Origin: Balneolaceae bacterium UBA7797
Lineage (GTDB): Bacteria; Bacteroidota; Rhodothermia; Balneolales; Balneolaceae
Assembly: GCA_002480645.1 (NCBI GenBank)
Contig: DLCN01000007.1
Coordinates: 66,876-130,875 of the forward strand
Length of the DNA: 64,000 nucleotides
Direction: 5' to 3'
Part shown: one piece after another, positions 9,325-19,063 of the stretch
Position numbering within the stretch: the stretch's first letter is position 1
How the letters are laid out: each line of letters begins with the position of its first letter
The notes under the pieces: generated by a model
Seen by the model: the letters and a program-made list of their open reading frames with translations, nothing else
Databases searched by the model: none
Told to the model about the DNA's origin: nothing
Position numbers and translations under genes: made by a program

Positions 9325-11127
9325 TTATCTGATTTGAAGTTTCGACCAGGTTCTGAACAGTAAAAATACAGATGCTGCTACCACAACAGCTAATAAAATT
9401 CCTGTTAAGATATTTCCATAGACGAAACTGCCGATCGAAAATAGCGCGCTGTATATACCGATCGATCCTAATAACACACTTAATAAACTCTGAGGCAGAT
9501 CCCACTCACTTTGTTCCGCACTGAGATCCATTCCCTCTTTTTCCAGCTCTTCCGTAACCATTTTCCAACCCGGTCCGCCGGGAGTAACTTTCAGGTAAAA
9601 CTGTTTTAGTACCTCCATCGATTCCGGTCGGGTTAGGAACGTAGTAACTATCCAGACCACCGTTGTAAAGGCAACAGCTAACAATAGCTTCATGGATGAA
9701 CCATCAAGCAACTCATTAGCCAATGATTCTCCCGGAACCGCAAGAACTAAAATAAAGGCCACTATAGTTGCTGAGATCATGGCGATGATCTCCGTCCATG
9801 CATTGATCCTCCACCAAAACCAGCGTAACAGGTAAATTGCTCCGGATCCTGCACCTGATAACAGTAATATTTCAAAGGCCTGACTTGCATTCTCCAATAG
9901 AAAAAGGGCCAGAAGTGCTGAGATCACCATAAGTAATACCGTAGAAACCTGACCAACTATTACCAATTCTCGTTCTGATGCTCCCTTTCGTACAAACCGA
10001 TTGTAGAAATCGTGCACCATATAAGAAGCCCCCCAATTTAAATGCGTACTCAATGTAGACATCACTGCCGCTATCAACGAAGCCACAACCATTCCCAGCC
10101 ATCCTGCTCCCAGTTTCGTTAACATGACCGGATAAGCAATATCGTGCCCCAGGTATTTATCGGATATTCCGGGAAATTCTGCACGGATAGATTCCAGATC
10201 AGGATATAGTACAATGGATGCTAAAGCCACAATGATCCAGGGCCAGGGTCGCAATGCATAATGGGCAAAATTAAATAACAATGTAGCTCCGATCGCATTT
10301 TTCTCATCCTTAGCCGCTAACATTCTTTGGGCAATGTAGCCCCCGCCTCCTGGTTCCGAACCCGGATACCATACCGCCCACCATTGAAATGCAATCGGAA
10401 TTATAAACATGGTTATGAGTATCGAAGGATTGGACACATCAGGAAAAATACTGAGTTTCCCTTCCAGTGCCGGATGTGCGATCAAGGCTGATAAACTTCC
10501 GATCCCGGGTTGATTCACTGCCACATAAGCCGCATAAAATGCTCCCACCATGGCAATTCCGAATTGAAAGAAATCGGTCCAGATAACCCCTCGAATTCCT
10601 CCTAAAGCCGAATAAATAACTACTACTACAGAAACGATCAGAACCGTTGTTACTTCAGGTAAATTGAACATGATGGTTCCGATCTTGATCGCAGCAAGAG
10701 TTACGGTTCCCATGATCAGACTGTTGAAAAAAATACCCAGATACAGCGCTCTGAACCCTCTTAAAAACGAAGCCGGTTTACCTCCATAACGTAATTCGTA
10801 GAAGCCCAGATCGGTATCTACGGCAGATCGTCTCCATAATTTTGCATAAATAAATACCGTGATCATACCGGTGATCAGAAACGCCCACCATGCCCAGTTC
10901 TTTGAGACACCACCCTCACGAACAAATCCGGTTACCAGATTTGGTGTATCCGCCGAAAATGTAGTGGCAACCATAGAGATACCCAGTAACCACCAGGGCA
11001 TTGAACGACCGGCAAGAAAAAATTCTGATGCACTCTTCCCCGCTTTTCTTGACGTGATCCAGCCGATCACTAACACGATCAGGAAAAAAAGTCCTAAGAT
11101 CACCCAGTCAAGATTTGATAAGAGCAT
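9325..11127 (-). CDS. Sodium:solute symporter (SSS family)
   Basis: The 600-residue membrane protein has the plan of the sodium/solute symporter family: a short extracellular start, then about 13-14 hydrophobic spans, with the conserved Gly-rich segment GISMVATTFSADTPN after the second span and an ALGGIRGVIWTDFFQ block near the fifth. A cytoplasmic stretch of about 60 residues rich in charged side chains separates the last spans. It heads a minus-strand group with the nucleotidyltransferase and NahK-like kinase, so uptake of a free amino sugar is the likely job (inference). The start ATG at 11125-11127 is 161 bases from the divergent GH109 gene. Confidence 0.87.
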   Translation of the reverse strand: MLLSNLDWVILGLFFLIVLVIGWITSRKAGKSASEFFLAGRSMPWWLLGISMVATTFSADTPNLVTGFVREGGVSKNWAWWAFLITGMITVFIYAKLWRRSAVDTDLGFYELRYGGKPASFLRGFRALYLGIFFNSLIMGTVTLAAIKIGTIMFNLPEVTTVLIVSVVVVIYSALGGIRGVIWTDFFQFGIAMVGAFYAAYVAVNQPGIGSLSALIAHPALEGKLSIFPDVSNPSILITMFIIPIAFQWWAVWYPGSEPGGGGYIAQRMLAAKDEKNAIGATLLFNFAHYALRPWPWIIVALASIVLYPDLESIRAEFPGISDKYLGHDIAYPVMLTKLGAGWLGMVVASLIAAVMSTLSTHLNWGASYMVHDFYNRFVRKGASERELVIVGQVSTVLLMVISALLALFLLENASQAFEILLLSGAGSGAIYLLRWFWWRINAWTEIIAMISATIVAFILVLAVPGESLANELLDGSSMKLLLAVAFTTVVWIVTTFLTRPESMEVLKQFYLKVTPGGPGWKMVTEELEKEGMDLSAEQSEWDLPQSLLSVLLGSIGIYSALFSIGSFVYGNILTGILLAVVVAASVFLLFRTWSKLQIR

Positions 11128-11288
11128 TCAGTATTTAATTTAGATTTGTACCACAGTTTTTTAATGGCCTGAATATCCGATTCCTGAGTGTGAATCCCAA
11201 CCATAATCTAACTTCCCTAAAAAGTTGCTTTCATATCTTTTTTGTTTTCCTCACATTATCTGCCATCATCAAACAGCCACCCACACTT

Positions 11289-12686
11289 ATGGAACGAAAG
11301 AAATTCTTACAATCACTGATCGGAACCTCCGCATTACTAACTGTCCCCGGTTCTAAATACGTGGAAGATGCCTATGCCCTGCCGGAGGTTATCCGAGACA
11401 CAAATCGCTCGGTAACGGGTAGTATGATTGGGTATAGTGATGAACCTATTGAGAAAGTAAATGTAGGGATCATTGGCCTGGGGAATCGGGGATCTGTTTT
11501 ATTGGAAATGTTCCAGTGGTTGGTTGAAAATGACAGGGCAGAAATTGTTGCACTCTGTGATGTTCAACCCAAAAAGGTAGAGGCCGCATCTTCGAAATTA
11601 GCCAATTGGCAAACTGCGAAACCAACATTCTACTCAGATAAACCCGATGATTGGAAAAAACTGGCTCAGCAGGATAACGTAGATCTTTTATTGATCTGCA
11701 CCCCCTGGAATATGCATACCCCAATGGCATTATTTGGTATGAGAAATGGCAAACATGTGGCTTCTGAAGTACCAATCGGCTACTCATTGGAAGATCTGTG
11801 GAATTTGGTTGAGACTGCTGAGGAAACCAGAAGACACTGTATTATGATCGAAAACTGCTGTTATAACGAAGAGGAACTTTTCGTTTTGAATATGATCAAT
11901 AATGGCGTTTTCGGCGACATCACCCATACAGAAGGAGCCTACTTGCACGATCTGCGGGATCTGATGCTCAGTGACACCTATTATTACGATTACTGGCGCT
12001 TGAAGGAACACGTTTCCCGAGATGGAAATTTTTATACCACACATGGATTGGGCCCTATAAGTTTTTATCTGAATATTGGCCGTGGGGATACCTTTTCACA
12101 CCTTACCTCAATGAGCTCCAGAGAAATGAGTTTAAGTGAAGCTGCCAAAGATTCAACGGCACCTTATAAAGACTTTAAGTGCGGAGATATGAATACCACG
12201 CTCATCAAAACAGAACTAGGTAAGACCATCATGCTTCAGTTTGATGTTCACACCGGACGACCGTATTCCCGTATCAATAAAGTGTGTGGTACTAAAGCGG
12301 TACATGACGGATACCCCAGCCGACTCTATATTGATGATAAGAAAACGGAACTTGGTCACCGCTGGCTGCCACAGGAATTGTATGATGAATACCGGCAGAA
12401 CTACATGCATCCCATCATAAAAAAACTAAAAACCATCAGCCAGGGTTTTAGGCAAGGGCATGGCGGAATGGATTTTGTGATGATCTACCGTTTGATAACC
12501 GCATTAAATTTAGGGTTACCATTAGACATCAATGTTTATGACAGTGCCATGTGGGCAGCGGTCACCCCAATGTCAGAATTGTCGGTGGCCAGCAAAAGTG
12601 TATCGCTTCCATTTCCAGATTTCACAGGAGGCACCTGGAAGACTCACGATCAACTGGAGATCAACAGAGTGTTTAAAGACGCTTAG
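11289..12686 (+). CDS. GH109-type oxidoreductase / alpha-N-acetylgalactosaminidase-like
   Basis: I choose the ATG at 11289, giving 465 residues; an upstream GTG at 11190 is open but adds 33 residues of no recognisable function. From this start the protein opens M-E-R-K-K-F-L-Q, a Tat-like signal followed by a hydrophobic stretch. The NAD-binding motif G-L-G-N-R-G lies at 63-68 and the family signature T-T-H-G-L-G-P at 250-256. These mark the Gfo/Idh/MocA family, GH109 branch, which uses tightly bound NAD to cleave alpha-linked GalNAc through a redox-elimination mechanism. It is divergent from a symporter, nucleotidyltransferase and hexosamine-kinase group, which supports a role in releasing an amino sugar. 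Exact linkage specificity is inferred. Confidence 0.85.
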   Translation: MERKKFLQSLIGTSALLTVPGSKYVEDAYALPEVIRDTNRSVTGSMIGYSDEPIEKVNVGIIGLGNRGSVLLEMFQWLVENDRAEIVALCDVQPKKVEAASSKLANWQTAKPTFYSDKPDDWKKLAQQDNVDLLLICTPWNMHTPMALFGMRNGKHVASEVPIGYSLEDLWNLVETAEETRRHCIMIENCCYNEEELFVLNMINNGVFGDITHTEGAYLHDLRDLMLSDTYYYDYWRLKEHVSRDGNFYTTHGLGPISFYLNIGRGDTFSHLTSMSSREMSLSEAAKDSTAPYKDFKCGDMNTTLIKTELGKTIMLQFDVHTGRPYSRINKVCGTKAVHDGYPSRLYIDDKKTELGHRWLPQELYDEYRQNYMHPIIKKLKTISQGFRQGHGGMDFVMIYRLITALNLGLPLDINVYDSAMWAAVTPMSELSVASKSVSLPFPDFTGGTWKTHDQLEINRVFKDA

Positions 12687-13168
12687 TTTTCAAGTTCCCT
12701 AACCAGTAAAGAGACTCGTTTTTTTCCACCTTCGGTATCTTGTTGAGCAATTTCAATGAATCCCATTCTGGCATGAAATGCCAGTGACTGAGGATTTGGT
12801 GGTTTTACATTCACCTCACAGGTAATTCGTTTTTGTAACGATCTTTCAGCTATGTGATCATAGAACTGAGTACCAATGCCTTTTCCCCGGTACGTCTCAG
12901 CTACCACAATTCGGTCCACATAATCAAATTGTGAGAATCGCTGGCTGAAATATTGGTAGTTCAGGCTATCGTAGCTCTGTCCCGGAGGAATTACGATCAG
13001 GAATCCGACCACCTCTCCCGTTTCACCTTCAGCAACCAAAAAGAATGAACTGATCTCCATGAAGTGCTCAAAGTCACTTAGAGGAATACTATTTACATGG
13101 GGAACCGCCGCTTCATTTAGCATCCGGATCTTTGAAAGATCTTCTTTTTGTACGTTTCGTAGTTTCAT
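12683..13168 (-). CDS. GNAT-family N-acetyltransferase
   Basis: The 161-residue protein has the GCN5-related acetyltransferase fold, with the acetyl-CoA pyrophosphate-binding motif R-G-K-G-I-G after the strand IVVAETY, and a typical C-terminal YDHIAERSL helix followed by the NVKPPNPQSLAFHARMGF block. The acceptor is unknown. Its stop overlaps the stop of the convergent GH109 gene by 4 bases, so it is not co-transcribed with it. The ATG at 13166-13168 has no strong ribosome binding site. Confidence 0.82.
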   Translation of the reverse strand: MKLRNVQKEDLSKIRMLNEAAVPHVNSIPLSDFEHFMEISSFFLVAEGETGEVVGFLIVIPPGQSYDSLNYQYFSQRFSQFDYVDRIVVAETYRGKGIGTQFYDHIAERSLQKRITCEVNVKPPNPQSLAFHARMGFIEIAQQDTEGGKKRVSLLVRELEN

Positions 13169-13266
13169 GCGGGGAATATAAGATCAAAATATAATCATCT
13201 CATTATTTCCCGCAGAAGGCTATATTCCAAGCCTCAATCATTCATCGAAAGCGTTCAAAATACATC

Positions 13267-14532
13267 ATGGCGGAAACAACAGATAGTAAGATCATCTCTG
13301 TTGACAAGATCAACGAAGCAGCCGGACAGCTCAAAGGTATAGCAATTCACACTCCTTTGGCTGAAAATCTACAACTTTCGGAACAATATCAGGCCAATAT
13401 CTGGCTGAAGCGGGAGGACTTACAGGTTGTTCGGTCTTACAAGATCCGTGGTGCATACAATATGATGGAGAGCCTTCCTGATGAAGAACTGAAAAACGGA
13501 GTAGTTTGTGCCAGCGCGGGTAATCATGCTCAGGGTGTGGCATTAGCCTGTTTTAAAAAGAAAATTCAGGGTACTATTTTTATGCCGGTCACCACTCCCG
13601 AGCAGAAGGTAAAGCAGGTTAAGATGTTCGGCAAAGAATATGTTTCGGTGGTTCTGGAAGGTGATACTTTTGATGATTCTTTCGCCCGAGCCAGATCTTT
13701 CTGTGATGTTAAAAAAGCCGCCTTCATCCCTCCCTTTAATGATCCTATGATCATTGCCGGACAGGGAACCGTTGGTAAAGAAATTCTGGATGATGCGGAC
13801 TTCAAGATCGATTATTTATTACTTCCTGTCGGTGGAGGCGGACTATCTGCCGGAGTTGGGTCTATATTTCATCACCTTTCCCCTGAAACCAAGATCATTG
13901 GAATTGAACCTGAAGGCGCTCCGGCTATGCAAAAGTCGCTGGAGGCCGGGAAGTTGGTAACGCTTGACCATATCGACAAGTTTGTGGACGGAGCAGCAGT
14001 GCAACGGGTCGGTGACATAACCTTTGATATATGCCGGAAAGTACTGGATAAAGTGATCACCGTGGCAGAAGGCAAGATCTGCGGGGTGATACTGAAAATG
14101 TATAATGAGCAGGCTATAGTTGTAGAACCGGCAGGAGCACTTGCCATTACCGCACTGGACGAGCTCAAAGATGAGATCAAAGGTAAGAATGTGGTCTGTA
14201 TTGTGAGTGGAAGTAACAACGATATTACACGAACAGCAGAGATCAAAGAGCGCTCGCTCATGTACGAAGGATTGAAACATTACTTTATTGTGGATTTCCC
14301 TCAGCGTTCGGGTGCTTTAATGGAATTTTTGAGTGATGTTCTGGGACCTGATGATGACATTACGTATTTCGAGTATTCCAAAAAAACCAATCGGGAACTG
14401 GGACCGGCTTTAATAGGATTGGAGATCAAACGTAAAGAAGATCTTAAACCCCTGATCGAACGGATGAAAGCCAAAAATTTCAGTTTTGAGTATGTAAACG
14501 ATCAACCCAGATTATTCCGTTTCCTAACCTGA
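13267..14532 (+). CDS. ilvA: Threonine ammonia-lyase
   Basis: The 421-residue protein is a fold-type II PLP enzyme. Lys59 in R-S-Y-K-I-R-G-A is the expected Schiff-base lysine, the substrate loop S-A-G-N-H-A-Q-G runs 83-90, and the phosphate-binding Gly loop V-G-G-G-G-L lies at 188-193. The C-terminal part from about residue 335 has a single ACT-like regulatory domain. It deaminates threonine to 2-oxobutanoate and ammonia in the cytoplasm. Length and one regulatory domain match the short form of IlvA, not the long E. coli form with two. No other ilv genes are nearby, so a catabolic role is possible. Confidence 0.9.
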   Translation: MAETTDSKIISVDKINEAAGQLKGIAIHTPLAENLQLSEQYQANIWLKREDLQVVRSYKIRGAYNMMESLPDEELKNGVVCASAGNHAQGVALACFKKKIQGTIFMPVTTPEQKVKQVKMFGKEYVSVVLEGDTFDDSFARARSFCDVKKAAFIPPFNDPMIIAGQGTVGKEILDDADFKIDYLLLPVGGGGLSAGVGSIFHHLSPETKIIGIEPEGAPAMQKSLEAGKLVTLDHIDKFVDGAAVQRVGDITFDICRKVLDKVITVAEGKICGVILKMYNEQAIVVEPAGALAITALDELKDEIKGKNVVCIVSGSNNDITRTAEIKERSLMYEGLKHYFIVDFPQRSGALMEFLSDVLGPDDDITYFEYSKKTNRELGPALIGLEIKRKEDLKPLIERMKAKNFSFEYVNDQPRLFRFLT

Positions 14533-14630
14533 TTTCAGGCCTGACTGAAGCGTTTGCAAGTTCAACCCACTGTTTGCTTTTTTCTGTCAAACAGATATAC
14601 TTATTTAATTCTGGTAATAACGTCTGTGTT

Positions 14631-16406
14631 ATGAAAAAGTCTCTTCTGCTAATTATATCGGCCTTATTATTTTCCGGGGTGGCCACGGCTCAGTATTTTA
14701 ATACCAAAGGGTATTATGTGCCTGCCGAAGATTTTAACTTCCTGTTTCAACCCAATGAATTCACCCCGTTTCAAACCGGAGATTACGGTGAGTTATCGGG
14801 TCAATTCACCCGCCATAATCTATATTATGTGGCTTTAAATCCGGCAAATACAACCAGGTTCAGTAAAAATTATCTCTACGTAGATTATAACAGAGCTTCT
14901 GAAAACCGTTACGTAGTTCCCTATTTCCTCTATAGCTCACTCTCTTCCATTTATATTCCCTCTCCGTTGAATTTCTATGATCGTGAACCCCAACTCTCAA
15001 CAGCATTCTTTTTTAAACCTTTTAAAAATGATCGCTTTGTGCTTGGTTCAACCTATCAGTTAATGAAGATCAACGAGCAATACATGAATCTGGATTATGG
15101 ATTTTACCCGACTGCTGAGTTTGCGACTTCTGTTTTCCCCGGCACAATGTCTTATAATAATTTACTATCAGGAAGAAATGATATGGCACATACCGGTCAT
15201 TTCTCTTCTTTCTATGCAGGATATCAGTTCAGCGAGGCTTTAAGTGTCGGTGCAAAAATTTCGTACAACAGTTATCTGGGAAGCGGTAATCAAACTCTGG
15301 ATCAATCGGATTTATATCAGGGATATTCTCCTCAGGTGATCATTGCTCAGGATTTCGATTACAACCGGCAGAGAAGAACAGATTACTCTCAGTGGGATGC
15401 TTCTTTGGGAATAAACTTTACTCTTTCAACTACTACTACAGCAGGTTTTAGCATGGGATTCCTTACCGGAGATTTCAGTCAATACTCCGATAATTATCAA
15501 TACAATAACTCACTGCCTGATACAGATCATTATTATAATTATAACAATACAGATAAGAATCTCTTCGATAAGAATGGTAATAGTTGGTACGCAACTGCTA
15601 ATTTGATCTATTCTCCGTCAAACCGAACTAACATTGAATTATCCTATCGATTAAACATCACCAATTATGATCTGAGTTTTGCTGACCATAGCCAAAATGC
15701 AAATAATTCAAAAGATAGTGGGATTCTGTTAAGTGGCGACCGGGAGGTAACTGCGTTGTATGTATCCAATCAGAAATTATGGGCAAACGCAAATGGTAAT
15801 AATTCAAATTGGAGTAATGGTTTTACCATTACTGTTGATCATCAATTACTGCAACATGTATCCATTACTTCCGGTGTTCAAGTGAACTTCAGATCGGAAG
15901 ATGAGACGTACCGCCAAACCTTTTCCAATACTTATAATACAAACAGAGATTTCAGTTTTATTGAATCTTCTGCACCTGATTCAAGCTGGCAATTCCGATC
16001 ATCGTCATTCAGTAGGGATAAGAATGATTTCGAGAGACAAACCTACTCTATGTATGTTCCCATGATCGTTAATATGCAGCTATTTAGTTCCCTGAATGTA
16101 CAGACCGGTTTAATCGTGTCTCACTTCAGCGACAGGATAAACAGATCTTATCAAAGTTTAGAATATCAGTACGAGTACATCAGTTCAGATGAATCTTACT
16201 CTGACTCTCGCGGCATTCAACCAGCTTCATCAAACATTGAAAGTGACACACAATCCTATGTGCATTTAATTGGTTCTGTGGTTTATTCACCATTAGAAAG
16301 GATGAGTATCCGGTTTGTTACCACAACCAATAAGATGCAATCTGCTTTCGGGCCTCAAAATACCGGGAATTATCAGTTCCGACTAAGTCTCGAATTAACT
16401 TTTTGA
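14631..16406 (+). CDS. Outer-membrane beta-barrel protein of unknown function
   Basis: I take the ATG at 14631, which starts a clean signal peptide (M-K-K-S-L-L-L-I-I...ending A-T-A-Q). An upstream TTG at 14574 is open in frame but adds 19 non-signal residues. The 591-residue product is rich in alternating polar and aromatic residues, in Asn, Ser and Tyr, and its last residues are L-E-L-T-F, a C-terminal Phe typical of outer-membrane barrels. Repeated strand-turn units recur along the chain. I do not recognise a narrow family. It stands between ilvA and a convergent DUF2911 gene, 9 bases from that stop. Confidence 0.7.
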   Translation: MKKSLLLIISALLFSGVATAQYFNTKGYYVPAEDFNFLFQPNEFTPFQTGDYGELSGQFTRHNLYYVALNPANTTRFSKNYLYVDYNRASENRYVVPYFLYSSLSSIYIPSPLNFYDREPQLSTAFFFKPFKNDRFVLGSTYQLMKINEQYMNLDYGFYPTAEFATSVFPGTMSYNNLLSGRNDMAHTGHFSSFYAGYQFSEALSVGAKISYNSYLGSGNQTLDQSDLYQGYSPQVIIAQDFDYNRQRRTDYSQWDASLGINFTLSTTTTAGFSMGFLTGDFSQYSDNYQYNNSLPDTDHYYNYNNTDKNLFDKNGNSWYATANLIYSPSNRTNIELSYRLNITNYDLSFADHSQNANNSKDSGILLSGDREVTALYVSNQKLWANANGNNSNWSNGFTITVDHQLLQHVSITSGVQVNFRSEDETYRQTFSNTYNTNRDFSFIESSAPDSSWQFRSSSFSRDKNDFERQTYSMYVPMIVNMQLFSSLNVQTGLIVSHFSDRINRSYQSLEYQYEYISSDESYSDSRGIQPASSNIESDTQSYVHLIGSVVYSPLERMSIRFVTTTNKMQSAFGPQNTGNYQFRLSLELTF

Positions 16407-16415
16407 GTTTAGTAA

Positions 16416-17114
16416 TTACTGCGTAAGCTGATTCAGATCGACTTTTTTAGGTGCTGTGCTATCAGGTACGCCCATGGATTTTTTGATATTATCAAGATAC
16501 TGCTGGATCGCATTTCCTTTTTGATCTTCTTCAAAATTTACAACCGGTATGCGAAGCATTGTTTTTTCCCAGGATAGGATCAATGCATTATCCCGGGCAT
16601 CGATCGTAAGATCTTCAACAAAATTCATATTATAATGAGCAGCTACTTCAAAGCTGCCAATTTCCTCTTCTCTCACTTCCGGTGTGATGTTATTGCCCCA
16701 ATGCAATGTTGACTTATTTACAAATATCTCCCATCTGAATTTACCGGGGATCGCGTACAGCGAATACCGACCCTTCGGAACAACAAGGTCTCCAAGAACA
16801 ATATCCGCATCTGTATATAACCGGGTAGGTTCGTTCGCTCCCATTCTCCAGAGCTGATTGAATGCTACAAGATCTCCAAAGATTTTCCGCCCTTTCGCCG
16901 ACGGGCTACCATAACACACCAGTACTTTATGGTGTCCAAGATCCATTTCTGAGCTGTTCAGAGGACTCAGCCGCTCCTGATACGTTAACGGACTGGAATA
17001 ATCCATCATACATCGTCCTACTGTCCATTCAACAGGGATATAATGGTATCCTGTCAATGCGAAGAAGATAAATGCGAAAAATGGTAGTGCCCCGAAAAAG
17101 ATTATTTTCTTCAT
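16416..17114 (-). CDS. DUF2911 domain-containing membrane-anchored protein
   Basis: The 232-residue protein starts with a hydrophobic segment of about 20 residues (signal or anchor). The rest matches DUF2911: the Y-G-S-P-S-A-K-G-R-K-I-F-G block at about 69-81, then the W-R-M-G-A-N-E-P-T segment at 90-98 and a P-K-G-R-Y-S-L-Y-A-I-P-G segment further on. DUF2911 proteins are widespread and exported in Bacteroidota, with no known activity. The gene is monocistronic: it converges with the barrel gene and is separated from the flotillin gene by a terminator. Confidence 0.88.
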   Translation of the reverse strand: MKKIIFFGALPFFAFIFFALTGYHYIPVEWTVGRCMMDYSSPLTYQERLSPLNSSEMDLGHHKVLVCYGSPSAKGRKIFGDLVAFNQLWRMGANEPTRLYTDADIVLGDLVVPKGRYSLYAIPGKFRWEIFVNKSTLHWGNNITPEVREEEIGSFEVAAHYNMNFVEDLTIDARDNALILSWEKTMLRIPVVNFEEDQKGNAIQQYLDNIKKSMGVPDSTAPKKVDLNQLTQ

Positions 17115-17215
17115 GATAATTCACACACTTTTTTTCCAAATAAACGGACTTATTGAGAGTTTCGCCGTGAAGAATTATTAATAATTGAATATTGGTAAGT
17201 TCAATGGTTCATGAA

Positions 17216-17249
17216 ATTAAAAAAGCCACTTCATCAACATGAAGTGGCT
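17216..17249 (-). terminator. Rho-independent terminator after the flotillin gene
   Basis: On the minus strand a 10-base stem (A-G-C-C-A-C-T-T-C-A at 17240-17249, pairing with 17224-17233) has a six-base loop and is followed by a run of six T. It lies 26 bases after the stop of the flotillin gene. Its arm shares the sequence AGCCACTTC with the terminator of the sdh operon 2.6 kb away. Confidence 0.85.
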
Positions 17250-17274
17250 CAGAATATGTACACCTTTCCAACTA

Positions 17275-19044
17275 TTATTTCTTTTCTGTAGATGTTGGTT
17301 TTGAAGATGCCCCGGTTGATTCAGCCTGTTTCTTTGGCTCCGTTTTTGGTTGATCCTGTTCTGATGGCACCTCCAGCGACTTGGTCAATCCTTTTAAAGA
17401 ACCGGGCTCTATCCCTACTTCCTGAAGTATGTTGTCAACGATCGGCGCTAATCCACGATACTTGAGTAAACTATTGATCAGTTGATCAGCCATATTACCA
17501 TTTACTCCCCCACCCGTTGGTACGGCATTTCCATTTCCGGCTGAACCACCTCCAACAAAGTCATTCAGTCCGCCTACATTGATCACTTTCATATCCGAAA
17601 TGGCTTCGATTGGTTTCACACTAGCCTCAATGATAGAAGCTGCGTTTTTGATCGTTTCGAGCTGGATACGCATCTTAATGATCTCTTCGGAAAGTACGTT
17701 TTCTGCGGTATTCAGTTTCTCGCTACCTTCGGCCTCAACACGATACCGTTCTTCATCGGCACCGGCTTTGATCTTGATGGCTTCCGCTTCGGCATTTGCT
17801 GTGGTTTTTATGGCTTCCGCTTTGTCTAAAGCAGCTGTTTTTTCTGCATTCGCAGCAACTTTTACAGTTACGGCTTTTTCTTCCGCTTCCTCGGTAGCCT
17901 TGATCACTGCAATTTCTTTATTTCTGTTCGCGATCTCTTTATCACGGGCAGTTTGTACTTTTTCAGATGCAGCCACCGCTTCTGCCTCAGCAAGTCTTGC
18001 TTCCTTTTCAGCTTTAGAACGATCTTTCGATTTATTTGCCACAGCAATATCTCTGTCCTGATCTGTGATCTCCACTGTCTTTTCGCGTTCGATATCTCGC
18101 TCTTTCAATGCCTGTTCATTCAGAATACGTTCTTCCTCTATCGCCCTGTTGGCTTTGATTCGGGCAGTTTCTACTTCTTTTTGTGAAAGGATCTCCGCTT
18201 CCTGTGAAAGTTTGTCATTCTCAGCTTTTTCTTTTGCAATGGATGTAGCTTCAATAGCCGCCTGATTTGCGATCGCTCTTTGCTGAGCTGCTCTGGCAAA
18301 TTCCTCTTCTCTTTCTAACTCAAGACGTTCTTTTTCGGCCTCCAGATCTTTTTTCTTGATGGCAACCGAAGTATTCTGTTCAATATCATTACGAACTTTC
18401 TTCTTCTCCTCGATGGTCTCCGTTAACTTCGTAAGACCTTGCGCATCAAAGGCATTATTTGCATTAAAATATTGCTTATCAGTTTGATCTAATCCGGTAA
18501 GCGATACCGTCTCCAATTCAAGACCATTCTTTTCAAGATCGGCCTTCACAGCATTCTGAACTTTTTGTACAAAATCAGTGCGTTTCTCATGCAATTCTTC
18601 CATGCCCATTTCTGCAGCTACAGCACGTAAGGCATCCACAAATTTACCCTCCATCAACTCCTTCAGCTGATCCGGAGAAACCGTACGTTGACCTAAGGTC
18701 TGTGCGGCAAAGGCGATCGCATCCGATTCGGGTTTTACCCTTACATAGAATTCGGCGGTAGCGTCTACCCGCATACGATCTCTGGTGATGAGAGCCTGCT
18801 CATTCTTTCTTGCGACTACCAACCGGATCGTGTTCATATTTACCGTGATGACTTCATGCAACACCGGGAATACTAAAGCTCCGCCATTCATGATTACTTT
18901 TTGCCCGCCAAACCCGGTTCTAACGAACGAAAGTTCTTTACTTGCCCGCTTGTACAGCCTTGAAAATACCAACCCGATAATTATTAGAGTGACTACGATC
19001 ACGCCGCCAATTATGAGCATATCATTAGAGGTTAAGATTTCCAT
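17275..19044 (-). CDS. Flotillin-family protein (YqiK/FloT type)
   Basis: The 589-residue protein has an N-terminal membrane span (about residues 9-28), then an SPFH/band 7 domain (about 35-200, with N-T-I-R-L at 71-75), then a long region rich in Ala, Glu and Lys (about 205-450) expected to form coiled coils, and a Gly-rich and Lys/Thr-rich tail. Flotillins form oligomeric membrane scaffolds that organise lipid microdomains. It is encoded 19 bases after a NfeD-like YqiJ-type membrane protein gene, the same pairing as YqiJ-YqiK in E. coli, and ends at a strong terminator. The long antisense reading frames over the Lys/Glu-rich part are shadows of its biased codon use. Confidence 0.9.
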   Translation of the reverse strand: MEILTSNDMLIIGGVIVVTLIIIGLVFSRLYKRASKELSFVRTGFGGQKVIMNGGALVFPVLHEVITVNMNTIRLVVARKNEQALITRDRMRVDATAEFYVRVKPESDAIAFAAQTLGQRTVSPDQLKELMEGKFVDALRAVAAEMGMEELHEKRTDFVQKVQNAVKADLEKNGLELETVSLTGLDQTDKQYFNANNAFDAQGLTKLTETIEEKKKVRNDIEQNTSVAIKKKDLEAEKERLELEREEEFARAAQQRAIANQAAIEATSIAKEKAENDKLSQEAEILSQKEVETARIKANRAIEEERILNEQALKERDIEREKTVEITDQDRDIAVANKSKDRSKAEKEARLAEAEAVAASEKVQTARDKEIANRNKEIAVIKATEEAEEKAVTVKVAANAEKTAALDKAEAIKTTANAEAEAIKIKAGADEERYRVEAEGSEKLNTAENVLSEEIIKMRIQLETIKNAASIIEASVKPIEAISDMKVINVGGLNDFVGGGSAGNGNAVPTGGGVNGNMADQLINSLLKYRGLAPIVDNILQEVGIEPGSLKGLTKSLEVPSEQDQPKTEPKKQAESTGASSKPTSTEKK

Positions 19045-19063
19045 TCTATTCTTTTACTCCGAT

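Noticed and set aside
11190..11288. Upstream GTG start of the GH109 gene
   Set aside because: It adds 33 residues that do not fit a Tat-type signal; the ATG at 11289 begins an ordinary one.
17579..18265. Long plus-strand reading frames over the flotillin gene
   Set aside because: They are antisense shadows of a gene rich in Ala, Glu and Lys codons; they have no domain and no start signal.
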